A stretch of DNA of 64,000 nucleotides from Planoprotostelium fungivorum (Eukaryota; Evosea; Variosea; Cavosteliida; Cavosteliaceae), in NCBI GenBank assembly GCA_003024175.1, contig MDYQ01000032.1, positions 1-64,000 on the forward strand, given 5' to 3'. The notes beneath the pieces were generated by a model that was not told the origin of the DNA, searched no databases, and worked only from the letters and a program-made list of their open reading frames with translations. Position numbers and translations under genes: made by a program. Within the stretch, counting starts at the first letter, position 1; every line of letters begins with the position of its first letter. This document shows positions 9,488-21,737 of this stretch, piece by piece.

Positions 9488-10858
9488 TTATACTCTCAAT
9501 ATCTGCAGCTTTGGCCCGTAAGCGATCGATATCCAATCTGGCTGAGACGTAGACCATTGCAGTTGATTGATCTCAGCTTCTGCCGTGTAAGCCAACGCCG
9601 GCTCTGTACTACATTAGACTCTTCTCCACGTTCGACACGATGATGAGTCATGGTCATCATCATCACCGGTGATGATGATGTCCATGATGACGATGATGTG
9701 ATGAGATGTCACCTTCGATGGAGTTAGGGAGTTGAGATAGATCCCAGATGAGAGCCTGTCTGTCATCTCCCGCCGAACACACGTGACAAGAAGAGTGCGG
9801 TGCCCAGCTGATCCCATTGACGCAGGCCAGATGTCCGTCCAATTCTGCCGCAGGCAGCGACGGCACCCTGCGACACCTTTCAATCCCCGTTCCCTCCCAT
9901 TTTTTCACCTGATGTCCAAGATGAGAACTTTACGGCTCTCCATGCAGATCGTTGAGAGGTAATTTGGGTCTTGTTTGTTCCATGAGATTCGCAGGAGTGG
10001 CGTTAGATCGGGTGTCTCGTAAACGATGGTCGAGTGTTCCAAACTGCGGAGATCGAACATCCGAACTGAACCGTCGGCACCTATGACGTCACTCGCTGCG
10101 ATCGACCATCTACAACTCACCGACGGAGGCAAAGACATCGGTTCCCCTGTGGAAACCGATGTCGTAGACTTCTTTATCGTGTGCGATGAGTTGTGTCTTG
10201 GCCTGACCAGTCTGATGAGGGTGAGAAGGCGGAGATGATGAATGGTGAGGATCACCTCGATGTTCCAGATGGTGCAGGTGGTGTCGATGCTGGAAGTGCC
10301 GACGAGGGCATTGTCGGTCTCGTTCCAATCGAATGATGTGAGTGGTGCACAAAATTCAGAGCTTTTGTTCTGTTTGAGTTGGTAATCATACGGGGAGATA
10401 TGATACGGTCACACGATGACTACGACATAATACAAGAACATGAGTTGAAGAATGCAGATCTTTCGACAATGACTCACGTTATTTAGCATGCATTTGAGTG
10501 ATACGTCTCTCTTCCCCTGCTTGACTTCCCAGAGTCTTAAATAATCTCCTGTCGTCCCCAATAGATCTGGACCTCCCATCGTTCTCGTCGGTTGCCACAT
10601 GACCTTTGTTGCCGGATATGAATGATCAAACGATCCCTTTACTTCGAATTCTCCTTTCTCGTCATTCAATTGGATGATATCCACCTGTTTCTGTTAGAGA
10701 TCTCCCGTTGATCGTCCACCATTCACTTTGTTATTGTAGTCTTTGAGAAGACTACCAATGGCAAGACGGAACTTTTGATCAGGTCGGTGACTCCATCCCA
10801 ATCCGTAGATGGGCCACCCGGACTGATACGTATAGATCTCCTTTCGTCGCTCCGCCAT
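9488..10858 (-). CDS. DCAF7: DCAF7/WDR68 (TTG1/AN11) WD40 scaffold protein
   Basis: Minus-strand exons encode a WD40 propeller that follows the conserved DCAF7 sequence from end to end. It starts with [18 protein letters not shown] and contains [44 protein letters not shown] and [15 protein letters not shown]. It ends with [18 protein letters not shown] and TAA at 9488-9490. DCAF7 is a substrate receptor of CUL4-DDB1 ubiquitin ligase and a scaffold for DYRK/HIPK kinases; the plant form TTG1 joins MYB-bHLH complexes. The start at 10858 gives MAERRKEIY, close to the family N-terminus; an in-frame ATG at 10897 would add 13 residues. Introns are short. It is divergent with PLAA across 115 bp, so the promoters are probably shared. 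Confidence 0.95.
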
Positions 10859-10973
10859 CTTTTGATCATCTGTGCCGCTGAATGAAATCTGAAACATGCG
10901 ATTCGCAAAAATGAAAAATCATCCCTACGTCATCACCCACCATAACATCTGCATCAATTTAGAAAATACAGAC
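10859..10973. promoter_or_regulatory. Compact bidirectional promoter, DCAF7 / PLAA
   Basis: Only 115 nt separate the start codons of two divergent genes that both act in ubiquitin pathways. All core promoter signals for both must lie here or in the first exons. I see no clear TATA box. Confidence 0.55.
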
Positions 10974-13900
10974 ATGAGCGCAGAACCCTTTGTATTATCT
11001 CGAATTCTCTCGGGTCACGAACAAGACGTGAGAGGAACATGATTTAACGAACGAGTACTGATCTCAATCAGGTACGAGGAGTCAGTTCAGTCCAAGTAGA
11101 CCACACATTCCTCGCTATTACGAGCTCTAGAGATAGAAGCATACGTCTCTGGGATCCCATCACTGGATCGGAGGTGATCATCATCTCCATCGCTCGAACG
11201 CCTCTTTTATCTGTATTTTATATTCAACGTGTCCATTACGAGACCGTGCGATGTAACAGTCATCACAGGTCAAGAGATTATATGGTCACAACCATTACGT
11301 TGGGGTGGTCATGGCCCTACCTGATTCTCCTCTCTTCCCTTTCAAGGGGTTTGTATCTGGAGGTAACGATCACATCATCAACGTCTGGTGAGTGATCGAA
11401 TTAATGTTTATGTATGATTCACGATCACCAGGGACATCAACCGAGAGGACCCCGTATACACCCTCATCGGACACTCTAACGTCATCTCATGTCTATCCAC
11501 AACCATCGATCATCACATCATCTCAGGCTCATGGGACAAGTGAGTCACCTCCTCCATTCATTTCCATCCCACGCTCCTCTTCTCTCTCCTCTTCTCTCTC
11601 CTCAGCGAACGACAGGACGGTCCGAATTTGGGACGGAAACAAGTGTGTGTCCACTCTGGAGGGACACGAACAAGCCGTCTGGGGTGTTTTGGGACTTCCC
11701 AACGGAGACATCGTCACTGCTTCCGCCGACAAAACCATCAAGATATGGAGAGATGGCGGGTGCATCAAAACTTTAGGCCGCCACACCGAAGTTGTAAAGG
11801 GTCTCGCCCTCGTTGGCAACCTCGGCTTCGCCTCTTGCTCCAACGATGGGTGAGAATCCACGAAATTTCATCCAAATTTCTCACCCCGTCCCAGCGTCGT
11901 ACTCGTCTGGACGTACGATGGTGAATTGGTACAAGAGTGTCACGGTCCCGATACTTTCTTGTACACTGTTGCCGCCAAAAGTGACGGCACTGAGATCGCC
12001 TCCGGTGGAGAAGACCGCACCGTGAGAGTGTGGAGGGGTCAAGAATGTGTTCAGACCATCGCTCACCCTGCCGCCGTGTGGAGCGTAACTTTCCTTCCCA
12101 ACGGAGACTTACTCACCGGAGGTTCCGATGGAGTTGCGAGTGAGTGGAGACGTATGGCGTTGTAGATGACGGAATTCCAGGAATCTTCACGAGGGAGGGG
12201 GCGAGGAAGGCTGGAGAGGAGGTCATATCGACTTACGAGGCTTCCCTCTCTTCTCAATCTCTACCTCCGTGAGTGAATGTCGTCGAAATTTCGATTGATT
12301 ACTTGATAGAGGATCGGTCGGAGAGCTGAACACGGACAAATTGGCGGGAAAAGAGGCCTTGAATATTCCCGGAAACAAGGAGGGGGAGATCAAGATGGTC
12401 AAAGATGGTGCTGACGTCACGGTGCATGTCCGTTGTAGATGGAAGAATGACGAAGATAGGTTTATTCATGGAATGGAGCCAAAGGACAGTGGAACAAGAT
12501 TGGTACCGTCACTGATGCCAAGTCTGGACAGGCCAAGCAACTCTTGGCGGGAAAAGAATACGATTACATATGGGGTAAGTCTCGTTGTAGATGAACGAAA
12601 TTCTCACTCCCTCAGACGTAGACGTGGGTGATGGTGTCATGCGCAAGTTGGGTCACAACAAGACCGGTGATCTATTTATAGCTCCTCGCGAATTTTCCTC
12701 GAATTCTCACCGTCGACAGACAACCCTTACGTGACTGCGCAAGACTTTTTAGACAAGAATGACATGAGCCGAAATCTATTGGAGCAGGTGGCACAGTTCA
12801 TCATCAAGAACGGTGAACCCATTACCCTGGGTGCTCCATCTACAACGGGACCGATGGATCATCTGACGGGACATTCGGCTTACACCACCCAGACGGCCCG
12901 AGAGGTGAGAGAGAAAATCGTTCAAAATTCGTTGACTCGTCACAGCTGGCCGAGCAGGAAGCTCGTGTCCGTTTCCCGCCCAGAAGAAATTTCAAATATT
13001 TCCCAACGGTAACATCCCATCGAAATGTCACGAAGATCTGACTCCATCAGGACAACGCCATCTACTTCGACTCTGGAAATTTCAGTCAGATCCAGAACAA
13101 GATGTTCGAATTCAACTCGCAGGTTCCCTCTCAACTCGCCCTGGATGAAGAGGAGAAGAAGAACGTGTCCTCCATCTTCTCTACCCTCTCCAACACATCG
13201 AGATATCACGCCACAGAATTTTCTGCGAAAGAGTTCAAGACCCTGAAGAAGGCCCTGACGTGGCCTCCCAATTTCATTTTTCCTGGTGAGAGTTCATCTA
13301 CAACGAGGCGACTGAACGTTGTAGTGTTGGATCTGTTGAGATTATTCTTATCACATCCTGATGGAGCCAATCACATGGTCAAGGATAAGACGAACGACAC
13401 GTTCGCCGTCTTACAGCTCAACCTTCTCAGCGAGGTGATGGAGTGATGTCCGTGTCTGATGATGACCATGAGCAGACGGCAGCCAACCAGACTCTATCTC
13501 TGAGATCCCTCTCGAATCTATTCAAGTGGACAGACAGCCGTGAGAAGATATTACAACCCAAATCCACCGAGGTATATTCTCCATCTACAACCTGCCTCTG
13601 ACTCGTTGTAGATCGTCCAAGCGATTTCTCCCCTCATTTCCTCTCCCAACAAGAACGTCCGCCTAACCGCTGTCTCCGTCTTATACAAGTGAGAAGTTTC
13701 ATTCTAATCAATGCTGACCTCCACAGCTTCTCCATCGGGGACGTGAAGGTGGAGTCGGGGACGAAGAAGGAAGAGGTCACGTGTCTGTTGCAATCCATTG
13801 GGAATGAAGCGGATCCAGAAGTTCTCCTTCGAAGTCTGGTCGCTCTCGCCAATCTGGTAATCTCCTTTTCTCTTTCAATGCATCTCTTCTCCTCTCTCTT

Positions 13901-14050
13901 CTGACTGCGAGATAGACATACAAGGACAGTTCGGTAGCCAATCTCGCCAGAGACCAAGATGTCGTGAAGACGTTAGAGGGTAGAGTGTCTGGGCAGCAAG
14001 ACAAGAGCTTAGAGTGCCTGAAGGAGTTAATTGACTTCTTAAAGAAATAA
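10974..14050 (+). CDS. PLAA: PLAA / Doa1 (Ufd3) ubiquitin-binding WD40-PFU-PUL protein
   Basis: A multi-exon gene starts with MSAEPFVLSRILSGHEQDVR and ends FLKK-TAA at 14048-14050. The first half is a WD40 propeller (for example SRDRSIRLWDP, NDRTVRIWDGNKC, ASADKTIKIW, GGEDRTVRVW). It is followed by a PFU ubiquitin-binding domain (KQLLAGKEYDYIWDVDVGDG) and a C-terminal armadillo-like PUL domain that binds Cdc48/p97. The family delivers ubiquitylated cargo to p97 and maintains ubiquitin homeostasis. Introns are 35-60 nt and several contain CGTTGTAG or CTACAACG (12160, 12585, 13300, 13610). The stop codon sits inside AAATAAA, so the polyadenylation signal overlaps the end of the CDS. Confidence 0.92.
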
Positions 14051-14315
14051 ACTTGGGGTGTGGTGCACGTTTGGCTGACACCAAGGGAAATTTGTTCCGA
14101 GTCCATTGATTCGTGTGGACAAGCAGATCTGCGAGCCCCAACGACCTCGAGTGGTTTCGAACAAACTATCCAGAGGCGGGTAAAGGGAAGCAGTCGTCCT
14201 TTCGAAGACTCGTGCATCTCTTCTGAAAAGTCATATCTTGACCGATTCTAAAGGGTGAGCAGAGACAAGACGTTGGGTTATATCTTTGGGGGATGGGGAT
14301 ACTGATGATAGTCAG

Positions 14316-15152
14316 ATGTCTATCTATAAATTAGTTCTCGTTGGACTGGGAGGTGTCGGTGAGTGATCGGGGTTATAAAGATCACATTAGCCACTGGACG
14401 TTATCTTTTCTGACTCTCTCCAGGTAAATCGTGCTTAACGATTCGGTTTATTTCGCAACGCTTCGTGGAGGAATAGTGAGTCTAAAGAGGAACATTTACA
14501 TGTATCATCTTCTGATGCAAAGCCAGCGACCCCACTCTCGAGGACAGCTATAGAAAACAAGTTAACGTGGACGGAGAGGAATGCATTTTGGACATCTTTG
14601 ACACCGCTGGGCAAGAAGGTGATGTCACATCGACGGCGTCCACCATCCATCTGAAATCTCGCAGATTTCAGCGCAGTTCGCGACCAATACATGAGAACGG
14701 GAGACGGATTCCTCTGTGTCTATTCCATCACCTACAGCGTCTCCTTCCAAGAGGTGATGCACGATGAACTCACGCGGGATCCATGGCTGATCCATCCAGG
14801 TCGAATCTCTCCATGATCACATCCTGCGAGTGAAAGATACCGAGAAGGTACCCTTTGTTCTCGTGGGCAACAAATGTGACCTGGAGTCAGACAGAGAAGT
14901 TCCCAGAGAGAAGGGAGAAGAGACAGCCAAGTGAGCTTTTACACCGTTGTAGATGGTGATATTTAAGTTTCCAGGAAAATCGGATGTAAATTCATGGAAT
15001 CTTCGGCCAAGACCAAAGTGAACGTGACGGAAGCGTTTCACGAGCTGGTGAGAGAGATTAAGAGGTGGAAGAAGGATTACGGCCACACGGAGGAGGAGAA
15101 AGAGGTTGCCCCCGGAACACCAAAGAAGAAGTCAAAGTGCAGCTTGATTTAG
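14316..15152 (+). CDS. Ras-family small GTPase
   Basis: About 193 residues follow canonical Ras numbering. The P-loop is GLGGVGKS at 10-17 (Leu instead of Ala at 11; Gly12 and Gly13 kept). The effector loop is [12 protein letters not shown], then DTAGQE with Gln61 kept, NKCDL and ESSAK. The C-terminus has KKKSKCSLI, a CAAX box with a polybasic stretch, so prenylation and plasma-membrane attachment are expected. Six or so short introns interrupt it; the first splits the P-loop (GTC G|GT) after 14358. It is a normal signalling Ras by sequence, and its upstream and downstream partners cannot be named. It ends with TAG at 15150-15152 and is followed by MTHFR on the same strand. Confidence 0.95.
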
Positions 15153-15322
15153 ACGTAATACATCGATAAGAGTTTGAGAGGAGCACGAGATGATGCATCA
15201 TGTCGTCTGTTGTCTGTTGTCTCGCGTGTCGCCATTGGTGAGATTTTTAAAGGAATGCGAGGTTGTATGAGAATGAAACGGCCTTCATCACTGGGTCACG
15301 ATCCTACATTTTCGTGCACGAG

Positions 15323-17565
15323 ATGAAGGTGATCGACCTGATCAACGAGCGTATTCGCAACAACCAGACGCCTTTCTACTCCTTTGAATATTTCCCTCCC
15401 AAGACCGAAAAGGGTGCGCATATCACTTCATTTTGTTAGATGGATCGTTAGCCATCAGCTAAATACTTGTAGGTGTGGAGAATCTCTATGAACGTCTGGA
15501 TCGTATGTCTGCGTTGGAACCATTATGGATCGATGTTACATGGGGTGCCGGAGGTTCTACGTCTAAATTGACCTTGGAGATTTGTCACAATGCACAAAAC
15601 TTTTGTGGATTAGAGACCATGATGCATCTCACGTGCACAAATATTTCTGTTGCCGAGGTCAAACAGGCTCTAGACCAGGCGAAAGCATCTGGTATACAGA
15701 ATATCTTAGCTCTCAGAGGAGGTGGATCTTCGATTGCAATCATGTTTCATGCTGATCTTCACCTTCAGATCCTCCTCGCGGTGAGGCATGGACTCCAGGA
15801 ACAGAAGGTTTAACTCGAGCCACTGATCTCGTCAAGCTCATTCGAGCAGAGTACGGCGATTACTTCTGCATCGCCGTCGCAGGTATATACCATCTTGGTC
15901 ATCAACGTTGTCCACATCATCTTCTCTCTTCGACTCACTCTTTCATACAGGATACCCCGAAGGACACACAGAAGCCACCAGCTTCGAAGATGATGTCGTT
16001 CATCTCAAATCCAAGATGGCTGCCGGAGCCGATCTCATTGTCACGCAGCTGTTCTACGACACAGAGATCTACAGAGAATACGTAAAGTCAGTTCGCGCGG
16101 CTGGCATCACTTGTCCGATCATCCCAGGTGATTCGTGATCGACGAAGAATAAAATGAAATAAAATACTGAACCCATCAGGTGTCCTACCCATACAAGGCT
16201 ACGCCGGTTTCCAGAGGATGACATCACTCTGCAGAACGAAGATTCCAAGAGAAATCACAGACTCCCTCGAGCCCATCAAGGTGATCCATCTACAACGAGT
16301 CACGATGGATATTCACCCTCCACAGAACGACGACGAGATGGTGAAAGAGTATGGAGTTCAATTGTGCATGAAGATGTGCAGAGAGTTGATTGATATGGGC
16401 TCACCCGGCGTTCATTTTTACACGTTAAACTTGGAGAAATCGACCATCAAAACACTCGAAGGGTTAGAACTGCTGAGCAACGACTTTGCCGAGAAGCCTC
16501 TACCCTGGGCGAGCCACTCTCAGAGTGAGTACCGTACGTGTCCGAAATTCCGACGAAATTTCAGTTCGAAAGGGTAAGAGGGGAAAAGAGGACGTCAGGC
16601 CCATCTTCTGGCGTAACCGTCCCAAGTCGTACATAGACAGGACCAATTGCTGGGACGAATTTCCCAACGGTAGATGGACCCACTCGAATTCTCCCGCCTT
16701 CGGTGAATTGACAGACTACCACCTCCACGCCCCCGCCGCCCACAAGGTTCGCATCGAAATTTCATCGGAATTTCACCTGAATCCCCTCAGGAATTCGAGC
16801 GCAGGGAGGCGTTCGGCCGGGAGCTGACTTCGGTTCAATCTGTCTTCGACGCCTTTGCAAAGTATTGTGCGGGGGAAATTGACAGACTGCCTTGGAGTGA
16901 GACACCGCTGGCCCTGGAGTCAAACGCCATCTTGACTCGATTGGTCTCTATGAATAAGAGGGGGTTCTTAACCATCAACTCGCAGCCACGCGTGAACGGA
17001 GCGGCTTCTACCGATGAGGTACACGGCTGGGGACCGAAGGGAGGTTACGTCTACCAGAAGGTACGTAAGGTACGCACGTCACCCTCTGATGACGTCACAG
17101 GCCTACCTGGAATTCTTCACTTCACCCGAGAACTTTTCAACTCTGCAGGAAGTACTGAAGCACCACCCTTCGATCAGTTTCCACGCGGTGGATCGCAGTG
17201 GTAAATCGACCAGCAGCTACAACAAACCGAGCACTACGGCTGTTACTTGGGGTGTCTTCCCTGGAAGAGAGATCATACAGCCAACTGTCGTGGACAGCGA
17301 GAGCTTCTTGGTGTGGAAGGATGAGGCGTTCGCACTGTGGACGACCCAGTGGATCTCACTCTACAAGGCGGGAAGTCAGAGCGTGCAGGTGAAGAGGATG
17401 AGTCATGATGGGACTGATGATGAGCAGATATTGGAACAAGTTCGAGATACGTTCTACCTGGTGAACATTGTGGATAATAATTTCGTGGACGGGAACATTT
17501 TCGACGTTGTAGATGAGGTTCTCAAGGCCAGTGGACGTGCTGCTCTCACCGAGAGTAAGGGATAA
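15323..17565 (+). CDS. MTHFR: Methylenetetrahydrofolate reductase
   Basis: The enzyme reduces 5,10-methylene-THF to 5-methyl-THF with FAD and NAD(P)H, supplying methyl groups for methionine synthesis in the cytosol. The N-terminal catalytic TIM barrel is clear: [40 protein letters not shown] (across an intron), VAGYPEGH, QLFYD and GVHFYTLN. It is followed by the eukaryotic regulatory half that binds SAM ([58 protein letters not shown]). The gene therefore has the full two-domain eukaryotic architecture of about 600 residues. Many introns of about 40-60 nt are present, one (16281 region) with CTACAACG. It starts at [11 protein letters not shown] and ends in TAA at 17563-17565. Confidence 0.95.
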
Positions 17566-18369
17566 AGAAGAGAAGGTTTCGAATGTGAAGATCTCTGTCT
17601 CGTTGTCTGTTGGGTTCTTAAGATTGCAACTCGGTGTAAGATGCAACATCGACCTTTAGAACTGTCGTGTGCATCAGTGATCTCATTGTCGCATGCAGAT
17701 GGAAAGAATACAGAGAAACAAAAGAGACAGACTGAATACAGTTCGATTTATTCAAAGTTAAGCCTTCGTGCAATGTGTGTCGGTGAATGTCTCAATGCAC
17801 ACGAGAGAAAGAAGAAGGAACGCCGATGCTCTACCTGGGCTGGGTACGGCCATACTCCGTACACCACAGCCTCGTAAATTTCAAAAGGAAATTTCCGTTG
17901 AGGAATTTCGAGTCACGTGACTGGGCGTTCCGCCCTTCCATCCGGGTCGTTGCATCTTCTCTTGTTGGTGATGTTCGCAGACCCGATGGTGGATTCTGAT
18001 GAGAATCATCTTCTGATGGCCTCTACACGCAGTGGGTTACGATGCATCATCGAGTTGACTTCGTATGATTCTCTCCCTCGATCGTGAGTCGAGTCTGCGA
18101 AGATTCCCGTGATCACCATCAGATTTTACGCAATCACGATAATCCTTATCTGTTTGAAGTGATTAGATCGTGGATGATGTCTTCACCTCTGCACCGTACT
18201 GAATAGTTCTTTACTCTCATGCTATTTCCTTCGAATCCTCAGCGTCGCCATCCTCCACTCGTTCACATCGGTCAATCAGACAACACCATCTTCACACCAT
18301 TTCGAAACATTCATCAACACAACCGATCACGATGACAAACTAGAAGATTTCGTAACAAGATGTGTGTCT
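17566..18369. other. Intergenic region with dispersed-repeat copy
   Basis: About 800 nt lie between two convergent genes (MTHFR and the coiled-coil gene). Bases 17694-17995 are a repeat copy described separately. The remainder, 18000-18369, has no gene or RNA I can recognise. Confidence 0.5.
17694..17995 (+). repeat. Dispersed repeat, short internally deleted copy
   Basis: Bases 17694-17876 match 4266-4448 almost base for base, and also the reverse complement of about 2565-2690 in the left arm. At 17877 the match stops. From about 17893 the copy resembles a part of the right arm some 700 nt further on (around 5145-5190, sharing GAGTCACGTGAC), then fades. It is thus two ends of a longer unit joined together, as in a deletion derivative. 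The minus strand carries GAATAAATCGAACTG, like a polyadenylation signal. No protein is supported. Confidence 0.6.
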
Positions 18370-21080
18370 TTAGAAGGTCTCGACGGTGCGGACCTCAGTC
18401 TTGTGAGTCTCCTTCTTGACGGTGAGCTCCTTCGCCTCGGAACTGTTCTGAACGTCTCTCTGCAGGGCATCGTTTCTGTTTCCCAACTGTCTCAGCTGCG
18501 TCTCAAACTTGACGACCTGCATCGTGTGAGTCGATCGCTCTGATGGACGTCGATCATGCAACCTGATCTCTCTCCTTCAGGGCGATCTGCTTCTCTGCAG
18601 CGAGTGTCTTCTGTAACTGCTCTACCTGCGAGTCCATCTTTCCCTTCTCTCTCTTCCACTCGGACAAGAGGGCGGTGTTCCTCTCTCTGTCTCCCTCGTA
18701 CTTTGGCTTCAGGGTCTCGATGAGTCCCTTGGCCGTGGTGACCTGCCGGAGTCAATCTACAACGTTGTAGACGGTGAGATTTCACCTGCAATTCGAGCTT
18801 CTTGACGTACTCGGCGCGATCGACCTCTGCCTTTCTCGTGTTGTCGAGCTCGGCGGCGAGCTTCTGCTCTAAATTCTGCGTCCTCTTCTGCTCCTCTGTG
18901 AGGCTAGCGGCCAGCCTCTGAGCCTTTCCGTTGGCAGCCTCCTGCAGCCTCATCGTCTCTCTTAATATCTCCTCCTTGGTCTTCGCCAGCTTCTCAGCCT
19001 CTCTCGTTCGGTTGCTCGCCTCGATTCTGTCCTTCTCGAGTTGGGCGATGCGTGTGACCAGCTCAGACTTGATCTTCTCGAGTCTCTTCTCTGACTCCAC
19101 GGTCTGCTGCTTCTGTCCTTCGAGTTCGGCAGTGAGTTCCTGCTGTTGCTTGCGGTAGGCTTCGACGAGTTTGTTCTTCTCGGCCTCGAATTCGTTCTGG
19201 AGGGTGTTCTTCTCGACCTCCAACTTGGTGGACAGAGACTTCCTCTCCAATTCGAGCTCCTTGCTGTGTTGGACGATGCGTTGCTGGAGCTTGTCACGGT
19301 CACTTCTGACGAGGGAGAGCTCTTCTTCTAATCTGGACAGCTCTTCGGACAATGTCTGAGCCTTGTTCTTCTCTTCCTCGTACTGACCCTTCAGGAGGGC
19401 GAGAAGGGCGGAGGCGGCCTCGAGCTGTAACGTGTGAGATGATGGCGGGTTGTAGATGGATCACCTCTTCGTGGGATTTGCGGAGCTTGGCCTCGAGGGC
19501 TTGCTTGTCGTGGAGGTGTTGGTTCTGCAGCTTCTTGATGCTGATACGAATGAGAATTTGTCGACGAAAGAAGAGTGAACTCACTCTGCGGCGGCCTTGG
19601 TTCTCTCTCTCTGGACGTCATCGGTGTCCTTCACCTTCAACTCTTCGATGAGCTTGATCTGGATGTCGTGCTCCTTGGCGGCTCTCTCCTTCTCGGCCTC
19701 TCCCTCGCGTTGCAGTCTCTTGATCTCTTGCTCAAACTTTTCGATGAGAAGTTGCTTCTCCTTGGCAGCCTCTTGCAATTGCTTGGCCTTGTTCTCGGAG
19801 GCTTTGTCCTTGACGATGATGATCTTCTCGTTGACGGTCTTGATCTGCTGGTGGAGGGTGGCGATGGTCTGCTTGTTGGACTCGATGTCCTTCTCTCTCT
19901 CTTGCTGGGTCAGGGCGAGTTGGTGTTGTTCCTCCTTCAGGATGGTCTCGAGCTTCTGCAGCTTCTGTCTCTGCTCTTCCTCGGACTGTCATCACGATCA
20001 GTCTCAACCATCATCATCGTCACGTCATCACCTTCTTGTACTGCTCGATCTGGGTTCTGAGGTCGGTGTATCTGTCCTGGAGCTCTTCCTTTCTCTTGGT
20101 CTCGCCGTCGAGCTTGCGACGGAGGTCGCGGCAGAAATCGGTGGCGGTCTGGAACTCCTGGCTGACTCTCTCCTGCTCGTCCTTGTGCTTGTGCTTCTGC
20201 TCCAAGAGAAGTCTCTGTCTCACTTCTTCTTCCTTGGCCAAATCCTCTTGCAGCTTGGAGATGAGGTTTCGGGCGACCTGATCGCGTGTCATTCGATGAT
20301 GGAGATGGGATCGCATGGACTCACGGTGATCTGCTTCTCTAAGGTCTGCTTGTCCTCCTGCTGGTGCTCGATGACGGCGAGCTCTTCCATGAGTTGTTGT
20401 CTGAGGCTCTCGATGACTTGGAGGTAGTTCTGAGATTGTCTGTCGGCGGCCTCCTTGTACTCCTCGGCGAGGGAAGAGTTCTGAACTCTGTTCTTGAGGA
20501 TCTGGAGGAGCTGCTGCTCGGCTTGGTACTCATCGCGGAGATCGGGGTTGACTTGATGCTCGAGTTCTCTGACGAGAATGTTCTGAGAGAGGGCCTGTTC
20601 GTTGAGCTTGAGTCTCTCGAGCTCTTTCTCGAGCTTGTTGATGAGGTTGTTCTTGGCCTTCAATTCGTCCTGGAGAATCATGAGAAACTTGTGAGAGAGA
20701 TGGAGAAATGGAGGATGAAGAGATGGGAATGAGATCCTCACGGAGAGCTGGCGAGCTTGAGAAGAAGCACCGAGGGTGAGGACGTTGGAGGCGGCAGATC
20801 GGAGGCGAGCGCTGTATGACTGCTGCTCTCCTCTCGATCTCCTCTCCTTCAGACGTCTACCGACGATGGGGACCCACTCGAGGGAGACGAGCTCCTTATC
20901 GGTCTTACCCGTGATCTTGGACAAGACGGCGATGGGTAGATAGACGGCGGTGATGATCACGGTGAACCAGAGGGAGATGGCTGCACGAGTGAGACCGACG
21001 GCAAAGTAGACGGGACGGAGGATGAGAGGTGCTCTTTTCGAGACGGTTCTGTCGCTGCGGGGGCTGCGACTGCGAGGCAT
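18370..21080 (-). CDS. Membrane-anchored long coiled-coil protein
   Basis: The N-terminus (residues 1-20) is Arg/Ser-rich, followed by a long hydrophobic stretch (about residues 20-55, with FAVGLTRAAISLWFTVIITA) that should be one or two membrane helices. A short basic linker follows. The remaining 700 or so residues form an almost unbroken coiled coil rich in Glu, Gln, Lys and Leu with heptad spacing, ending in VRTVETF and TAA at 18370-18372. About eight introns are short. The shape (membrane anchor plus long rod) fits a tether at the ER, Golgi or nuclear envelope, but coiled-coil composition does not identify a family and I assign no function. It starts at MPRSRSPRSDR. Confidence 0.8.
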
Positions 21081-21737
21081 TGTACTGGAAAGACATCAGA
21101 ATGGTGAGAGGTGTTTGTGACTCACGTTGTATTGGATTTCGTAACGTGGGGCTGGCTGATGTCTGACTACGGTATCTGTTCTTCATTCAGCAATCGATCC
21201 ATCGATTCACAGCTGCGACGTCCTCTTCGAGGCGTCGCCACTGTTCATGTTCTTCACCTGTGGCTGTGTGTTGGTCGTGTGGCACGGTTTTGTTTCTGCA
21301 GGGGAAGATAAGCCGTTCGAACCTACGAGAATTCACTGCAACAGCTGTCAAGGGGACTTACGTAAACCCATTATCATTTGTAGACCTCACTCGAAATCTC
21401 CCGCTCCCAATTCCTCCGGGTTTTTCCGGGCCAAACGCAGGGTGATCAGCAGCGCGTTAGATGATGAGGGAGAGGAGATAGAGGGAGGTAGAAGGATTCA
21501 TGTTAGGTGACGATGGGAATAAAAGGTGGAGATGATGCCAACAGTGATGGTGTGTGTCCACGGATAGTCAGTGAGATTAGAGGATGAGAGGATTTCGGTT
21601 CACTGTTGACGAAAGGATGGAATTGAGAGAGGTTGAGACGGGCATCAAGTCATGTTTACAAGTTTGGAACGAAAATCCAAATTCCTGGAAAGATAGACTA
21701 CAAGCAGGACTGCAGATCAACAGCACACAACATCATC
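21081..21737. other. Intergenic region between divergent genes
   Basis: About 650 nt between the coiled-coil gene (minus) and the next plus-strand gene. It should hold both promoters. Small open frames here have no visible support as genes. Confidence 0.4.

Noticed and set aside
9660-9710. ATCATCATC/GATGATGATG-rich palindromic stretch as a separate repeat element
   Set aside because: It lies in a short intron of DCAF7 and is simple-sequence DNA of a kind common throughout the window.
12838-12850. CATCTACAACG at 12838 as part of an intron of PLAA
   Set aside because: The surrounding sequence reads through as conserved PLAA protein (TLGAPSTTGPMDHLTG), so here the word is coding. It is a caution for the intron-motif findings.
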